A DNA stretch of 64,000 nucleotides from Conyzicola lurida. Its GTDB lineage: Bacteria > Actinomycetota > Actinomycetes > Actinomycetales > Microbacteriaceae. The translations under genes and the position numbers were made by a program. Where the stretch lies: the NCBI RefSeq assembly GCF_014204935.1, contig NZ_JACHMJ010000001.1, forward strand, positions 496,001 through 560,000, given 5' to 3'. This document shows positions 15,914 through 24,660 of the stretch, piece after piece. Each line of letters begins with the position of its first letter. Positions within the stretch are counted from its first letter, which is position 1. A model generated the notes under the pieces. It searched no databases and was not told the DNA's origin. It was given only the letters and a program-made list of their open reading frames with translations.

Positions 15914-16629
15914 CGAACATCCTCGAGATCAACGATCTCGTACTCAGCTACGGCGCGGCCGCCGCCGTTCGCGGCATCAACCTGCACGTCGCCGAGGGCG
16001 AAGTCGTGACCCTGATCGGAGCGAACGGCGCCGGCAAGTCGACGACCCTCAAGGGCATCGTCGGACTCGTCAAACCGAGCGGCGGCAGCGTGACGTTCGC
16101 GGGGGAGCCGACGGCCAAGCGCCGCACCGACTGGCTGGCACGGCACGGCATGAACCTCGTGCCCGAGGGGCGCAAGGTGTTCGCCGCTCTGACCGTCGCG
16201 GAGAACCTCGACGTCGCGGCATCCGCCAGCAACCTTCGCGGCCACGCTCTCAAAGAGCTGATCCGTGAGATCTACGGAATCTTCCCCCGTCTCGACGAGC
16301 GCAAAGACAGCCTGTCGTGGACGCTCAGCGGCGGCGAACAGCAGATGCTCGCGATGGGCCGAGCGCTCATCGCCAAACCGCGCCTGCTGTTGCTCGACGA
16401 GCCGTCACTCGGACTCTCACCCAAACTCGCCACGGAAGTGGTGCAACTCATCAGCCGGTACAGCCGTGATCACGGACTGTCCGTGCTGCTCGTCGAGCAG
16501 AACGCCCGTCTCGCGTTGAGCGCCTCCGACCGCGGATACGTCATGGAAACGGGACGCATCGTGGCGGAGGGCTCCGCCGACGACCTGCAAGACAACCAAG
16601 AAGTAAGGAGGGCGTATCTGGGGTCTTAA
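15910..16629 (+). CDS. ABC transporter ATP-binding protein, LivF type
   Basis: This 239-residue second ATPase of the importer has Walker A GANGAGKST, signature TLSGGEQQMLAMGRAL and Walker B LLLLDEPSLGLSP with VLLVEQNA, the LivF form of the switch region. ATG at 15910 overlaps the LivG-type gene by four bases. The substrate-binding lipoprotein gene begins 79 bases later. Confidence 0.93.
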   Translation: MTNILEINDLVLSYGAAAAVRGINLHVAEGEVVTLIGANGAGKSTTLKGIVGLVKPSGGSVTFAGEPTAKRRTDWLARHGMNLVPEGRKVFAALTVAENLDVAASASNLRGHALKELIREIYGIFPRLDERKDSLSWTLSGGEQQMLAMGRALIAKPRLLLLDEPSLGLSPKLATEVVQLISRYSRDHGLSVLLVEQNARLALSASDRGYVMETGRIVAEGSADDLQDNQEVRRAYLGS

Positions 16630-16708
16630 GCCGCCGCCCGACCCGCGCCGCAGACCCAAGCTCCACCCTCCCATGCACCTCATCACCGCACGATCAGAAG
16701 GAATCCCA

Positions 16709-17875
16709 ATGGCATTCACCACCCGAAAGACCGTGGCGTTCTTCGCCGCGGCCACCGCGCTCGTCGCGCTCGCCGGTTGCTCGTCGGCCCCCGCGGCCAG
16801 CGGTGACGACGACGGACCCAAGGCCGACATCACCATCGGCGTCGCACTGCCGACGACCGGAGGATCGGCCGTTCTCGGCCTCCCGATGTCACAGGGCCTC
16901 GAGATGGCCGTCGCGGCCATCAACGCCGACGGCGGCATCGACGGCGCGAACATCGTGCTCGTGCAGGAGGACAGCGGCGCGGACGACGCGTCGGCGCTCA
17001 ACGCCTTCAACCGCATCACCAGCGAGAACCCGGCCGCCGTCATCGGCTTCCCCGTCTCCACCCAGGGCTTCGCGGTTATGACCCAGGTCGACCGCACCGG
17101 AATCCCCGTGATCATGGGTGGCACCAACTCGAAGCTCGCCGCGGGCAGCGACTACGCCTTCTCGATGACCGCGAGCGACGCGATCACCACGACCGCCGCC
17201 GTCGAGTTCGCCGCCGAGACCCTCGGCGTCGAGAAGATCGCCCTGCTGCGCGAGAGCGGAGAGCTCGGAACGGGCGCGTCCGAGATCGTCAACGAAACCG
17301 CGGAGGACCTCGGCATCGAGGTCGTCGACGAGGAGATCTTCCAGTCGGGCGACGTCGACCTCGCCACGCAGGCCAACAACCTGCGCGGCTCCGACGCCGA
17401 CATGCTGTTCGTGTACGGCCAGCAGGCCGACTACATCGTGGTCGCCAACGCTCTCGCGACCGCGGGCGTCAAGCTGCCCACGTTCATCGCCGGTCTGCAG
17501 GGCGGCACGTACGCCCAGCTGAACTACGACGGCTTCGACACGATCTACAACCGCAACCAGTGCGTGCCGTCCGCGGCGGTCGACAACGACCTCGCCGCCT
17601 GGTCGGCCGACTACGAGGCAGAGTACGGCGAGGCTCCCACCGAGTACGCCGCCATCGCCTACGACGGCATGAACCTGCTCGCCGACGCGCTCACGACGGC
17701 CGGCACCGACCCCGAGGCGCTGAAGACCGCGCTGCAGGAGCTGCCGTCGTCCGAGGGTATCTGCGGTGTTCACGAGGGCACCGAAGAGGGCAACCTCTCG
17801 TTCGGCGTGACCCTGGGCCACTACGAAGACGGTGCCTACGTCACCGACGAGTCGCTGAGCGTCGACCCCAAGTGA
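16709..17875 (+). CDS. Liv-type substrate-binding lipoprotein
   Basis: This 388-residue extracellular binding protein has a lipoprotein signal peptide with lipobox ALAGC and acylated Cys24. The mature domain starts DITIGVALPTTGGSAVLG and continues with the two-lobed Peripla_BP_6 fold (VIGFPVSTQGFAVM, IAYDGMNLLADAL). ATG at 16709 has AGAAGG upstream; a longer in-frame ATG at 16673 has none and would bury the signal peptide. It delivers the ligand to the four transporter subunits encoded just before it. The start of the next gene overlaps its stop by four bases. Confidence 0.92.
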   Translation: MAFTTRKTVAFFAAATALVALAGCSSAPAASGDDDGPKADITIGVALPTTGGSAVLGLPMSQGLEMAVAAINADGGIDGANIVLVQEDSGADDASALNAFNRITSENPAAVIGFPVSTQGFAVMTQVDRTGIPVIMGGTNSKLAAGSDYAFSMTASDAITTTAAVEFAAETLGVEKIALLRESGELGTGASEIVNETAEDLGIEVVDEEIFQSGDVDLATQANNLRGSDADMLFVYGQQADYIVVANALATAGVKLPTFIAGLQGGTYAQLNYDGFDTIYNRNQCVPSAAVDNDLAAWSADYEAEYGEAPTEYAAIAYDGMNLLADALTTAGTDPEALKTALQELPSSEGICGVHEGTEEGNLSFGVTLGHYEDGAYVTDESLSVDPK

Positions 17876-18681
17876 CCCACACCGTCATCACGGGAGGGGC
17901 GTCGGGGATCGGAGAATCCCTGGCGCTCCGCCTGGCCGCCACCGGCCAGCGAGTATCCGTCCTCGACCGCACCGCTCCCGAGAACTGCCCGTGGTGGGCA
18001 GCCCTCGACGAGTCGTCGCGCGGAGCCTGGGTCGTCGTCGACATAGCTGACGAAAAGGCGGTGGCAGCCGCGATCGACGAGATCGGCGCGGTACCCATCG
18101 ACGGCCTCGTCACCTGCGCCGGCGTCGCATCCCGCGAGAACGTGCTCGACGTGACGACGGAGGAATTCACCCGCACCATGTCGATCAACCTCGGCGGCAC
18201 ACTCGCCGCGGTGCAGGCGGTCGCCCGTCACCTCGTGGCGGGCGACCGTCCCGGCAGCATCGTGACCGTAGCCTCGACGGCGGGAATCGGTTACGTGGCC
18301 GGTCTCGGCGTCGCGTACCACGCCTCCAAGGCCGCAGTGCTCGGCGTGACCTGGTCGCTCGCGGGCGACCTCGCCAAGTACGGCATCCGGGTGAACGCGA
18401 TCGCTCCCGGCGTCGTACGCACCCCGATGACCGTGGGCCAGCGCGGCGCACAGGGCGAGGAGCGACTCGGCCGACGGGCGCCGGCCGGCCGGCTCGCCGA
18501 GCCGGACGAGCTCGCGGCCGCCGCCGCGTGGCTGTTGTCGTCGGCAGCCGGCTTCACGACCGGCCACGTGCTGCCCGTCGAGGGCGGGCAGGTCGCGTCG
18601 GCGGGAGCCCCGCTCGCGGGCTACGAGCCCTCCCCGATCGACAGCCGCGACATCCCCCACCTCGCTAGGAGCACCTCGTGA
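17872..18681 (+). CDS. Short-chain dehydrogenase/reductase (first of a tandem pair)
   Basis: This 269-residue classical SDR has the nucleotide-binding motif TGGASGIG near the N terminus, CAGVAS for NNAG and the catalytic Ser-Tyr-Lys in VASTAGIGY...YHASK. GTG at 17872 overlaps the preceding stop. It is clearly related to the next gene along its whole length, including the unusual tail (PVEGGQVASAGAPLAGYEP here, PVDAGQLSVAGMPLDGFP there). The pair is a local duplication that may oxidise two related alcohols or successive intermediates. The coenzyme is probably NAD(P); the substrate is unknown. Confidence 0.9.
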   Translation: MTHTVITGGASGIGESLALRLAATGQRVSVLDRTAPENCPWWAALDESSRGAWVVVDIADEKAVAAAIDEIGAVPIDGLVTCAGVASRENVLDVTTEEFTRTMSINLGGTLAAVQAVARHLVAGDRPGSIVTVASTAGIGYVAGLGVAYHASKAAVLGVTWSLAGDLAKYGIRVNAIAPGVVRTPMTVGQRGAQGEERLGRRAPAGRLAEPDELAAAAAWLLSSAAGFTTGHVLPVEGGQVASAGAPLAGYEPSPIDSRDIPHLARSTS

Positions 18682-19454
18682 ACCACGTCCTCGTCACCGG
18701 AGGAGCCTCGGGCATCGGGGCCGGCACGGCCCAGCTGCTCGCAGCGACCGGGTCGCGCGTCTCGGTGCTCGACCGTACATCGGCAGACGGCATCGACTGG
18801 TGGCACGCGCTTCCCGACGGGCTCCGTGGCCACTGGGCCACCGTCGACGCCTCCGACACCGTCGCGCTCGTCGCCGCGGTCGACGAGATCGCGGCCGACG
18901 GCCTTACCGGACTCGTCGCCTGCGCCGGCATCTCGGTGAAGGAGCCGTTCGTCGACTCCAGTATCGAGGCGTGGACGGCCACCCTCATGATCAATGTGCT
19001 CGGCACCGCGATGGCATCACGCGCCGCGGCCCAGGCGATGATCGCGAACGGGAAGGGCGGCGCTATCGTGACCGTCGCATCGACCGTCGCCTTCGGCCAC
19101 GTGGCCGGGCTCGGCTCGCACTACCACGCGTCGAAGGGCGCGATCGTGGCGCTCACCCGCGCCATGGCCGGCGAACTCGGGCAGCACGGTATCCGAGTGA
19201 ACGCGGTCGCCCCCGGGCTGGTGCGCACCCCGCTCACCGAGTTCATGCGTCAGACCCAGGGTGAGGACGGTCTCACGCTGCGAGTGCCGCTCCGCACGAT
19301 GGCCGACCCGTCCGACGTCGCCGACGCGATCGCTTTCCTGCTCTCCGCCGACGCGTCGATGATCACCGGGCACATCCTGCCGGTCGACGCCGGCCAGCTC
19401 TCCGTCGCCGGCATGCCGCTCGACGGCTTCCCCGACATCTCCGTCCACGGCTGA
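18678..19454 (+). CDS. Short-chain dehydrogenase/reductase (second of a tandem pair)
   Basis: This 258-residue paralogue of the preceding SDR has TGGASGIG, CAGIS and VASTVAFGH...YHASK with the catalytic Tyr-x3-Lys intact. GTG at 18678 overlaps the preceding stop by four bases. SDR tandem copies inside a catabolic operon commonly act on stereoisomers or on consecutive hydroxy intermediates (inference). A 57-base gap with a ribosome binding site separates it from the flavin monooxygenase gene. Confidence 0.9.
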   Translation: MNHVLVTGGASGIGAGTAQLLAATGSRVSVLDRTSADGIDWWHALPDGLRGHWATVDASDTVALVAAVDEIAADGLTGLVACAGISVKEPFVDSSIEAWTATLMINVLGTAMASRAAAQAMIANGKGGAIVTVASTVAFGHVAGLGSHYHASKGAIVALTRAMAGELGQHGIRVNAVAPGLVRTPLTEFMRQTQGEDGLTLRVPLRTMADPSDVADAIAFLLSADASMITGHILPVDAGQLSVAGMPLDGFPDISVHG

Positions 19455-19511
19455 CCCGGATATTTCCGGGCCTCGTCAACCACTCCGAACCACAAGTTAG
19501 AAGGTGCCATC

Positions 19512-21371
19512 GTGACCAGCGATTCGCAGCCAACCATCGTCATCGCGGGCATGGGCCCGGTGGGCATGACCGCCGCGTTGTCCCTCGCTCTCGCCGGGAT
19601 CCCGGTCACCGTGCTCGAAGCGGGCGACGACCTCTCGACCGAGTCGCGGGCATCCACGTTCCACCCGCCGAGCCTCGAGATCCTCGACGAGCTGGGCGTC
19701 GCCGACGAGCTGATCGCGACCGGGCTCAAGGCGCCGGGCTTCCAGTACCGCGGCCACAGCCGCGAGCTGATCGCCCACCTCGACATGGAAGCACTCGCTG
19801 AGGACACCCGTTTCCCGTTCCGCATCCAGAACGAGCAGGGCAACGTCACCCGCATCATCAGACGCCACCTCGAGACGATGCCGCACGTCACGCTGCGCTA
19901 CAACGCCCCGGTCGAACGCGTCGAGATGGGCCGCGACAAAGCCTATGTCTTCCTCCCCGGCGACGGCCGTGAGCCGTCGTACACCGCCGACTGGGTCCTC
20001 GCCGCCGACGGCGCCGGTTCCCGCGTCCGCAACTCGCTCGGCATCGCGTTCGAGGGCGTCACCTACCCGGAGCGCTTCCTGGTCGCGTCGACCACGCACG
20101 ACTTCCTCGAGGACTTCGACGACCTGGCCTACGTCAGCTACATCTACGACCCCGACGACTGGGGAGTGCTGTTGCGCACTCCCAAGCATTGGCGCGTGCT
20201 GTTCCCCATCGAGCAGGACGAGACCGACGCGCAAGCGCTGGACCCCGCGCGCGTGCAGGAGCGCCTGCAGGGCGTGATCGCCCTCGACGAGCCGTACGAC
20301 ATCGCGCACAGCACGATCTACAAGGTGCACCAGCGCCTCGCCGCCACCTTCGGCCTTGGCCGCGTGCTGCTGGCCGGCGACGCCGCCCACATCAACAACC
20401 CCCTCGGCGGCATGGGCATGAACAGCGGCATCCACGACGCGCACGCCGCCGTCCAGGCGATCCGCTACGCCCTCGACGGGGGAGACCCCGCCCGCGCCGT
20501 GGAGACCTACGCGACCGTGCGCCGGGACGCGGCGGCCGGCGACGTCCAGCAGACCACGCAGAAGAACTACGACGAGATGCGCGAGCGGGATGCCGCCCAG
20601 CGCACCGGTCGCAAGTCGGAGATGGCCGACATCGCCGCCGACCCGGTGCGCCTGCGCGCCTACCTCCGCGGCAGCTCGATGATCGCCTCGTTCGAGGTCT
20701 CCAAGCGCCGCATGACGCGTGGTCTGACTCCGGTGCGCCCCGCGGGGCAGCTCCCGGCCGGACGCCGCCTCTCCGATCTGATCCGTGAGGGGGCGATCAC
20801 CGGGGCCGTCCTCGACGCGCCGGCCGCGGCATCCGTCGCCTATCTGGAGCCGCACCACGCGCAACTGCTCGCCGACCCGTTGCACACCGTCACTGCCGCG
20901 AGCGTGGCTCCCGTCATCGTCGGTGTCGGCGATGAGATCACGGATGCCGCGGCAGTCGCCTCGGCGACCGTGGCACTCGAGCGGTCCGATGCCGCCGCGG
21001 TGGAGCTCGCCGACCACGGTGACACTCCGATCGGCGTCGTCGCCGCGGCGGTCGCTGCCGCCCATGCCACTCGCCGCGACATCCTCGTGCTCGCGACCAC
21101 CGGTCCTTTCGCCGACGACCCGGTCGTCGCGGCGATCGAGCGCGGCGCCGAGTACGTGGCAGCCGGGGCCGATCTGCTCGGCCTCGTCGGAATCACCGAT
21201 CTCGCCGACCTGCACGCCGTGCACCAGGCGGTGCCACAGGTGCCGCTCGTGCTCGTGACACCGCCCGGCGTCGAACTCGCGAGCCTGCAGGAGCTCATGC
21301 TCGCCGGAGTGCGGCTCGTCATCGCGGGCGGCCGGGTCGCAACACCCGCCGCCCTTCTGGCCGGCAACTGA
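19512..21371 (+). CDS. Flavin-dependent aromatic monooxygenase fused to a degenerate methylisocitrate-lyase-like barrel
   Basis: This 619-residue protein joins two folds. Residues 8-405 form a group A flavoprotein hydroxylase with GMGPVG (FAD ADP site), AADGAGS (DG motif, residues 165-171) and VLLAGDAAHINNPLGGMGMN (GD motif, Asp290). Residues 415-615 align with the isocitrate lyase/PEP mutase barrel. Compare VAAIERGAEYVAAGADLLGL here with SAIDRAKALVDAGADAIFPE of the PrpB encoded at 56285-57193. In this copy the metal-site DADTGFG is replaced by GVGDEIT and the KRCGH loop is missing, so lyase activity is unlikely. GTG at 19512 follows AGAAGGTG. It presumably hydroxylates or opens a (hetero)aromatic ring in the cytoplasm. 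Confidence 0.85.
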   Translation: MTSDSQPTIVIAGMGPVGMTAALSLALAGIPVTVLEAGDDLSTESRASTFHPPSLEILDELGVADELIATGLKAPGFQYRGHSRELIAHLDMEALAEDTRFPFRIQNEQGNVTRIIRRHLETMPHVTLRYNAPVERVEMGRDKAYVFLPGDGREPSYTADWVLAADGAGSRVRNSLGIAFEGVTYPERFLVASTTHDFLEDFDDLAYVSYIYDPDDWGVLLRTPKHWRVLFPIEQDETDAQALDPARVQERLQGVIALDEPYDIAHSTIYKVHQRLAATFGLGRVLLAGDAAHINNPLGGMGMNSGIHDAHAAVQAIRYALDGGDPARAVETYATVRRDAAAGDVQQTTQKNYDEMRERDAAQRTGRKSEMADIAADPVRLRAYLRGSSMIASFEVSKRRMTRGLTPVRPAGQLPAGRRLSDLIREGAITGAVLDAPAAASVAYLEPHHAQLLADPLHTVTAASVAPVIVGVGDEITDAAAVASATVALERSDAAAVELADHGDTPIGVVAAAVAAAHATRRDILVLATTGPFADDPVVAAIERGAEYVAAGADLLGLVGITDLADLHAVHQAVPQVPLVLVTPPGVELASLQELMLAGVRLVIAGGRVATPAALLAGN

Positions 21372-21398
21372 CCACCCTCGAATCGCAAGGACACCCCC

Positions 21399-22142
21399 AT
21401 GGTTAGCATTTCCTCCCCCCGGGCCCAGTTCGGGCTCATCCTGCCCTCGACCAACACCGTGGTCGAGGCCGAGTTCAACTGGATGCGCGTGCCCGGCGTC
21501 TCGTGGCACACCGGTCGCATCTTCATCCCCAACCCCGTGCTCGACGACGACGCATCGTTCGTCGCATTCCTCGAGAGCCTGCGCGAAGAGATCGGCGCCG
21601 CGGTGAAGGGCGTCATGACGGCAAAGCCCGACTACCTCGTGATGGGGATGTCGGCCGAAACGTTCTGGGGAGGCAAAGAGGGCGCCGCCGAATTCACGAA
21701 ATGGATGAACGACCTCTCCGGCCTCGAAGTCACGACCGGAGCCGCCGCCTGCAGGGCGGCGCTCGACGCGTACGGTGCGAAGCGCATCGGCGTGATCACT
21801 CCGTACCAGCCGGTCGGCGACCAGCAGGTCGTCGACTTCTTCACCCAGATGGGCTACGAGGTCGCGGCGATCCACGGCCTCAAGTGCGACACCGCCACCT
21901 CGATCGGCGACGTCACCCCCGAGGAGATCAAGGCGGCCTTCCGTGCCGTCGACGGACCCGACGTCGACCTGCTGATCCAGGCCGGGACCAATCTGCCCGC
22001 CTCGATCGTGGCCGCGGAGATGGAGGTCGAGCTCGGCAAGCCCGTACTCGCGATCAACACGGCGACCGTCTGGCACGCCTACCGAACCAATGGAATCGAC
22101 GACCAGATCGAGGGCTTCGGCTCGCTGCTGGCCGAGCACTAA
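21399..22142 (+). CDS. Maleate isomerase/arylmalonate decarboxylase-like protein lacking the usual cysteines
   Basis: This 247-residue Asp/Glu racemase-superfamily protein is closest in pattern to maleate cis-trans isomerases (RAQFGLILPSTNTVVEAEFN at the N terminus; ELGKPVLAINTATVWHAYR at the C terminus). Those enzymes use two Cys residues. Here the first site reads VMGMSAETFWGG and the second IQAGTNLP (Gly196 at the expected Cys). The only cysteines are at 118 and 163, so the chemistry may differ or the alignment may hide a shifted nucleophile. A ribosome binding site (GCAAGGAC) precedes ATG at 21399. The operon context suggests a dicarboxylate intermediate of ring degradation. Confidence 0.75.
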   Translation: MVSISSPRAQFGLILPSTNTVVEAEFNWMRVPGVSWHTGRIFIPNPVLDDDASFVAFLESLREEIGAAVKGVMTAKPDYLVMGMSAETFWGGKEGAAEFTKWMNDLSGLEVTTGAAACRAALDAYGAKRIGVITPYQPVGDQQVVDFFTQMGYEVAAIHGLKCDTATSIGDVTPEEIKAAFRAVDGPDVDLLIQAGTNLPASIVAAEMEVELGKPVLAINTATVWHAYRTNGIDDQIEGFGSLLAEH

Positions 22143-22155
22143 GGAGACACCGGAA

Positions 22156-22458
22156 ATGACCGTACACATGGGAATGCTGACCCTCGTGGAGACCTCGACT
22201 CTCGCCGACCGGGAGTCGATCCGCGACGGGCTCGAGGCCCTCGTCGGAGTCGTGCCGGGACTGGAGAAGGCCGACGTGCACTTCGACCTCGGGCTGAAGG
22301 ACGGAAACGCGGCGCTCGTCTTCGCGATGACCTTCGACAGCGAGGAATCCTGGCGGGGCTACGGCGCCCACCCGGCGCACGTCGCCGTGATCCAGGAGCG
22401 CATCGCGCCCGTGCTCGCCTCGAAGTCGTTCGTCCAGATCGACGGACCGCTGGCATGA
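22156..22458 (+). CDS. Dabb (stress-responsive alpha-beta barrel) family protein
   Basis: This 100-residue dimeric ferredoxin-like fold has the typical C-terminal motif AHPAHVAVIQERIAPVL. Dabb proteins in catabolic operons include small lyases, isomerases and polyketide cyclase-like enzymes, often of unproven function (family knowledge). ATG at 22156 has AAGGAG nine bases upstream; a longer reading frame from 22090 would overlap the previous gene. Its stop overlaps the amidase start (ATGA), so the two are coupled. Confidence 0.8.
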   Translation: MTVHMGMLTLVETSTLADRESIRDGLEALVGVVPGLEKADVHFDLGLKDGNAALVFAMTFDSEESWRGYGAHPAHVAVIQERIAPVLASKSFVQIDGPLA

Positions 22459-23081
22459 CGGACGACGCCGCAGACTACGAAGCAGCGGGATTCGCCGGGC
22501 GCCTGCCGTTCGGCACACGACCCGCCCTCGTGCTGGTCGATCCCGCGGAGGCGTACGTCAACCCGGAGTGCCCGCTCTACGCGGGCGTCGAGGACGCGGC
22601 TGCCGCGATGCGCGACCTGCTCGCCGTCGCGCGTGCCGCGGGGATCCCGGTGCTGATCACGCGTGTCGTGATCGGGCCCGCCGACGGCGGCATCTTCCGC
22701 CGCAAGGTGCCCGCGCTCAGGTGGCTCGATCCCGAGAGCCCGTTCTCGGGCTACATCGAGGGACTCGAGCCGATCGACGGGGAGACCGTCGTCACCAAGC
22801 AGTACCCGAGCGCATTCGCTGGTACCTCTCTGGCCGCGACGCTGACCGCTCTCGGGATCGACACCCTGCTCATCGCCGGTCTCAGCACGAGCGGCTGTAT
22901 CAGGGCGACCGCGACCGATGCGATGCAATCGGGTTTTGTACCCGTCGTCGTGCGCGAGGCCGTCGGCGACCGCCTGCCCGGACCGCACGAGGCGAACCTC
23001 TTCGACATCCAGGCGAAGATCGGCGAGGTCGTCTCCCTCGCCGCCGTCACCGACTATCTCGACGGGGCGCGGTCGGCGTGA
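22455..23081 (+). CDS. Isochorismatase-like cysteine hydrolase (amidase)
   Basis: This 208-residue cysteine hydrolase has the catalytic triad Asp29 (LVLVDPAEAY), Lys115 (VVTKQYPSAF) and Cys148 (LSTSGCIRATA). N-carbamoylsarcosine amidase and maleamate amidase belong to this family, which hydrolyses amide or carbamoyl groups to release ammonia. Next to a maleate-isomerase-like gene and an alpha/beta hydrolase, a maleamate-type step is attractive but unproven. It overlaps the Dabb gene and the third SDR by four bases each. Confidence 0.87.
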   Translation: MTDDAADYEAAGFAGRLPFGTRPALVLVDPAEAYVNPECPLYAGVEDAAAAMRDLLAVARAAGIPVLITRVVIGPADGGIFRRKVPALRWLDPESPFSGYIEGLEPIDGETVVTKQYPSAFAGTSLAATLTALGIDTLLIAGLSTSGCIRATATDAMQSGFVPVVVREAVGDRLPGPHEANLFDIQAKIGEVVSLAAVTDYLDGARSA

Positions 23082-23782
23082 CCCGACACGTCGTCGTCAT
23101 CACCGGGGGAGCGGGCGACATCGGTCGCGCGCTCGCCGCGGAGTACCTCGCCGCAGGGAGCGAAGTCCATCTTGTCGACCGGAACCCCGACGTGATGCAG
23201 ATCGCGGCGGATTCCGGTGCGACCGGCCACGTCGTCGATCTGACCGACGCGGATGCCGTCGCGGTGCTGGGCACGATCGTTCGGGTCGACGTGCTCATCA
23301 CCGCGGTCGGCGCGTGGCCGTTGCTCGCCTTCGACGACCTCACCCCGCGGGTGTGGGCGTCGCAGATCGACATCAACCTCAACTCCACGTACTACGCCGT
23401 CCACACTCTCCGCCACGGCCTGCGTGCGGCGGTCGGGTCCGTCGTCGCCGTCTCATCCGCGGTCGCGCTCAAGGGGCACCCGCAGATGGCGTCGTACGCC
23501 GCCGCGAAGGCCGGCGTCATCGGAATGGTCAAGGCGCTCGCACTCGCCCTCGGTCCCGACGGTGTGCGCGTGAACGCGGTCGCACCGGGGCTCGTCACCA
23601 CACCCGCGCAGCAGGAAATGTGGGGCGCCGAGCGGTCCGCGGCATTCCGTGCCACGCGCGCGCTCGACCGGGATATCGCCACCGCCGATGTCGTCAGCAG
23701 TGTCATGTTCCTCGCCTCCGCGGGAGCGTCGTCCATCACCGGTCAGACGCTCGTTGTCGACGGCGGGACGGTGTTGCACTGA
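23078..23782 (+). CDS. Short-chain dehydrogenase/reductase
   Basis: This 234-residue classical SDR has ITGGAGDIG at the nucleotide site and VSSAVALKGHPQMASYAAAK with the catalytic Ser, Tyr and Lys. It is only distantly related to the tandem pair at 17872-19454. The NNAG position reads AVGAW, a modest departure. GTG at 23078 overlaps the amidase stop; the stop overlaps the next ATG (TGATG). It probably oxidises a hydroxy intermediate; the substrate is unknown. Confidence 0.88.
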   Translation: MTRHVVVITGGAGDIGRALAAEYLAAGSEVHLVDRNPDVMQIAADSGATGHVVDLTDADAVAVLGTIVRVDVLITAVGAWPLLAFDDLTPRVWASQIDINLNSTYYAVHTLRHGLRAAVGSVVAVSSAVALKGHPQMASYAAAKAGVIGMVKALALALGPDGVRVNAVAPGLVTTPAQQEMWGAERSAAFRATRALDRDIATADVVSSVMFLASAGASSITGQTLVVDGGTVLH

Positions 23783-24660
23783 TGGCCGTCATCCCCCGCC
23801 CCAAGACCCCGGGACTCGCGCGTATCTCGACGGAGCTCGTCACGATCGAGACCGCCGACGGGTGGGTCCTCGACGCTCTGCACTACCCCGCTCGGGAATC
23901 GCGGACCGTCCTGCTGCATCTGCACGGCAAGGGCGCGAACATGCTCGGCGTGCAGGCCAGATTCCTGCCGGAGATGCTGCCCACGGTCGCGCACCTCTCG
24001 CTCAACATGCGCTGCCACGATCTCGCCTACAACACCGACCGGGGGGACCGACCCGTCGCCGGCGGCATGTACGAGCGGCTCGACGACGGCAAGGTCGACA
24101 TCGCCGCCGCTATCTCCTTCCTCCGCGGGGAGGGATACGAATTGATCGTCGTCTGCGGCCACTCCTCCGGCGGGTACTACGCGGGGGAGTACGGCGTCAC
24201 CGGCGACCCCGTCGCCGGCCGTGTCCTGCTCTCCCCGCTCTTCACCAACACCACCGCGCTGGGCTGGTGGTACCCCGGCGACGGCGAACTCGAGGCGGCC
24301 TTGACGCACGCCCGTGCGCTCGTCGACACTGGCCGTCCCGACGAGATCATCGCGTTGCCCTCCTGGTATTGGGCGATTTCGGCTCGGTCGTTGCTCGAGC
24401 GTGCCGCGCAGCCGGAAGGACTCTGGCTCGACGCCGTCAACCGCGACTCCTCGCCCGTGCTGATGATGTGGGGTGAGACCGAGGACCGCAACGCGGCCTG
24501 GAGCGGTCTGCTCGCGCAGATCGACGCTCCGGCGGTCGGTGGCCCGATCGATGGCAGCGACCACTGGTACGGCGGATACGAGACGGTCGTGGCCGACGCG
24601 GTCGCCGGGTTCGTCTCCGGTCTCACCGGCGTCCCGGTCGCGGTTCGCGCGAGTGAATAG
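23782..24660 (+). CDS. Alpha/beta hydrolase
   Basis: This 292-residue serine hydrolase has the nucleophile elbow GHSSGG (Ser128), the oxyanion strand LLHLHGKGANM and a C-terminal His in GSDHWYGG. It has the size and fold of N-formylmaleamate deformylase or (acetamidomethylene)succinate hydrolase, which work next to flavin hydroxylases in pyridine-ring catabolism (family precedent). The equivalence is inference only. ATG overlaps the SDR stop (TGATG), and its own end overlaps the MFS gene by eight bases. Confidence 0.85.
   Translation: MAVIPRPKTPGLARISTELVTIETADGWVLDALHYPARESRTVLLHLHGKGANMLGVQARFLPEMLPTVAHLSLNMRCHDLAYNTDRGDRPVAGGMYERLDDGKVDIAAAISFLRGEGYELIVVCGHSSGGYYAGEYGVTGDPVAGRVLLSPLFTNTTALGWWYPGDGELEAALTHARALVDTGRPDEIIALPSWYWAISARSLLERAAQPEGLWLDAVNRDSSPVLMMWGETEDRNAAWSGLLAQIDAPAVGGPIDGSDHWYGGYETVVADAVAGFVSGLTGVPVAVRASE

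Noticed and set aside
19497-22169. An 890-codon minus-strand open frame opposite the monooxygenase and isomerase-like genes
   Set aside because: It is an antisense shadow; the plus-strand genes have full motif sets and ribosome binding sites.
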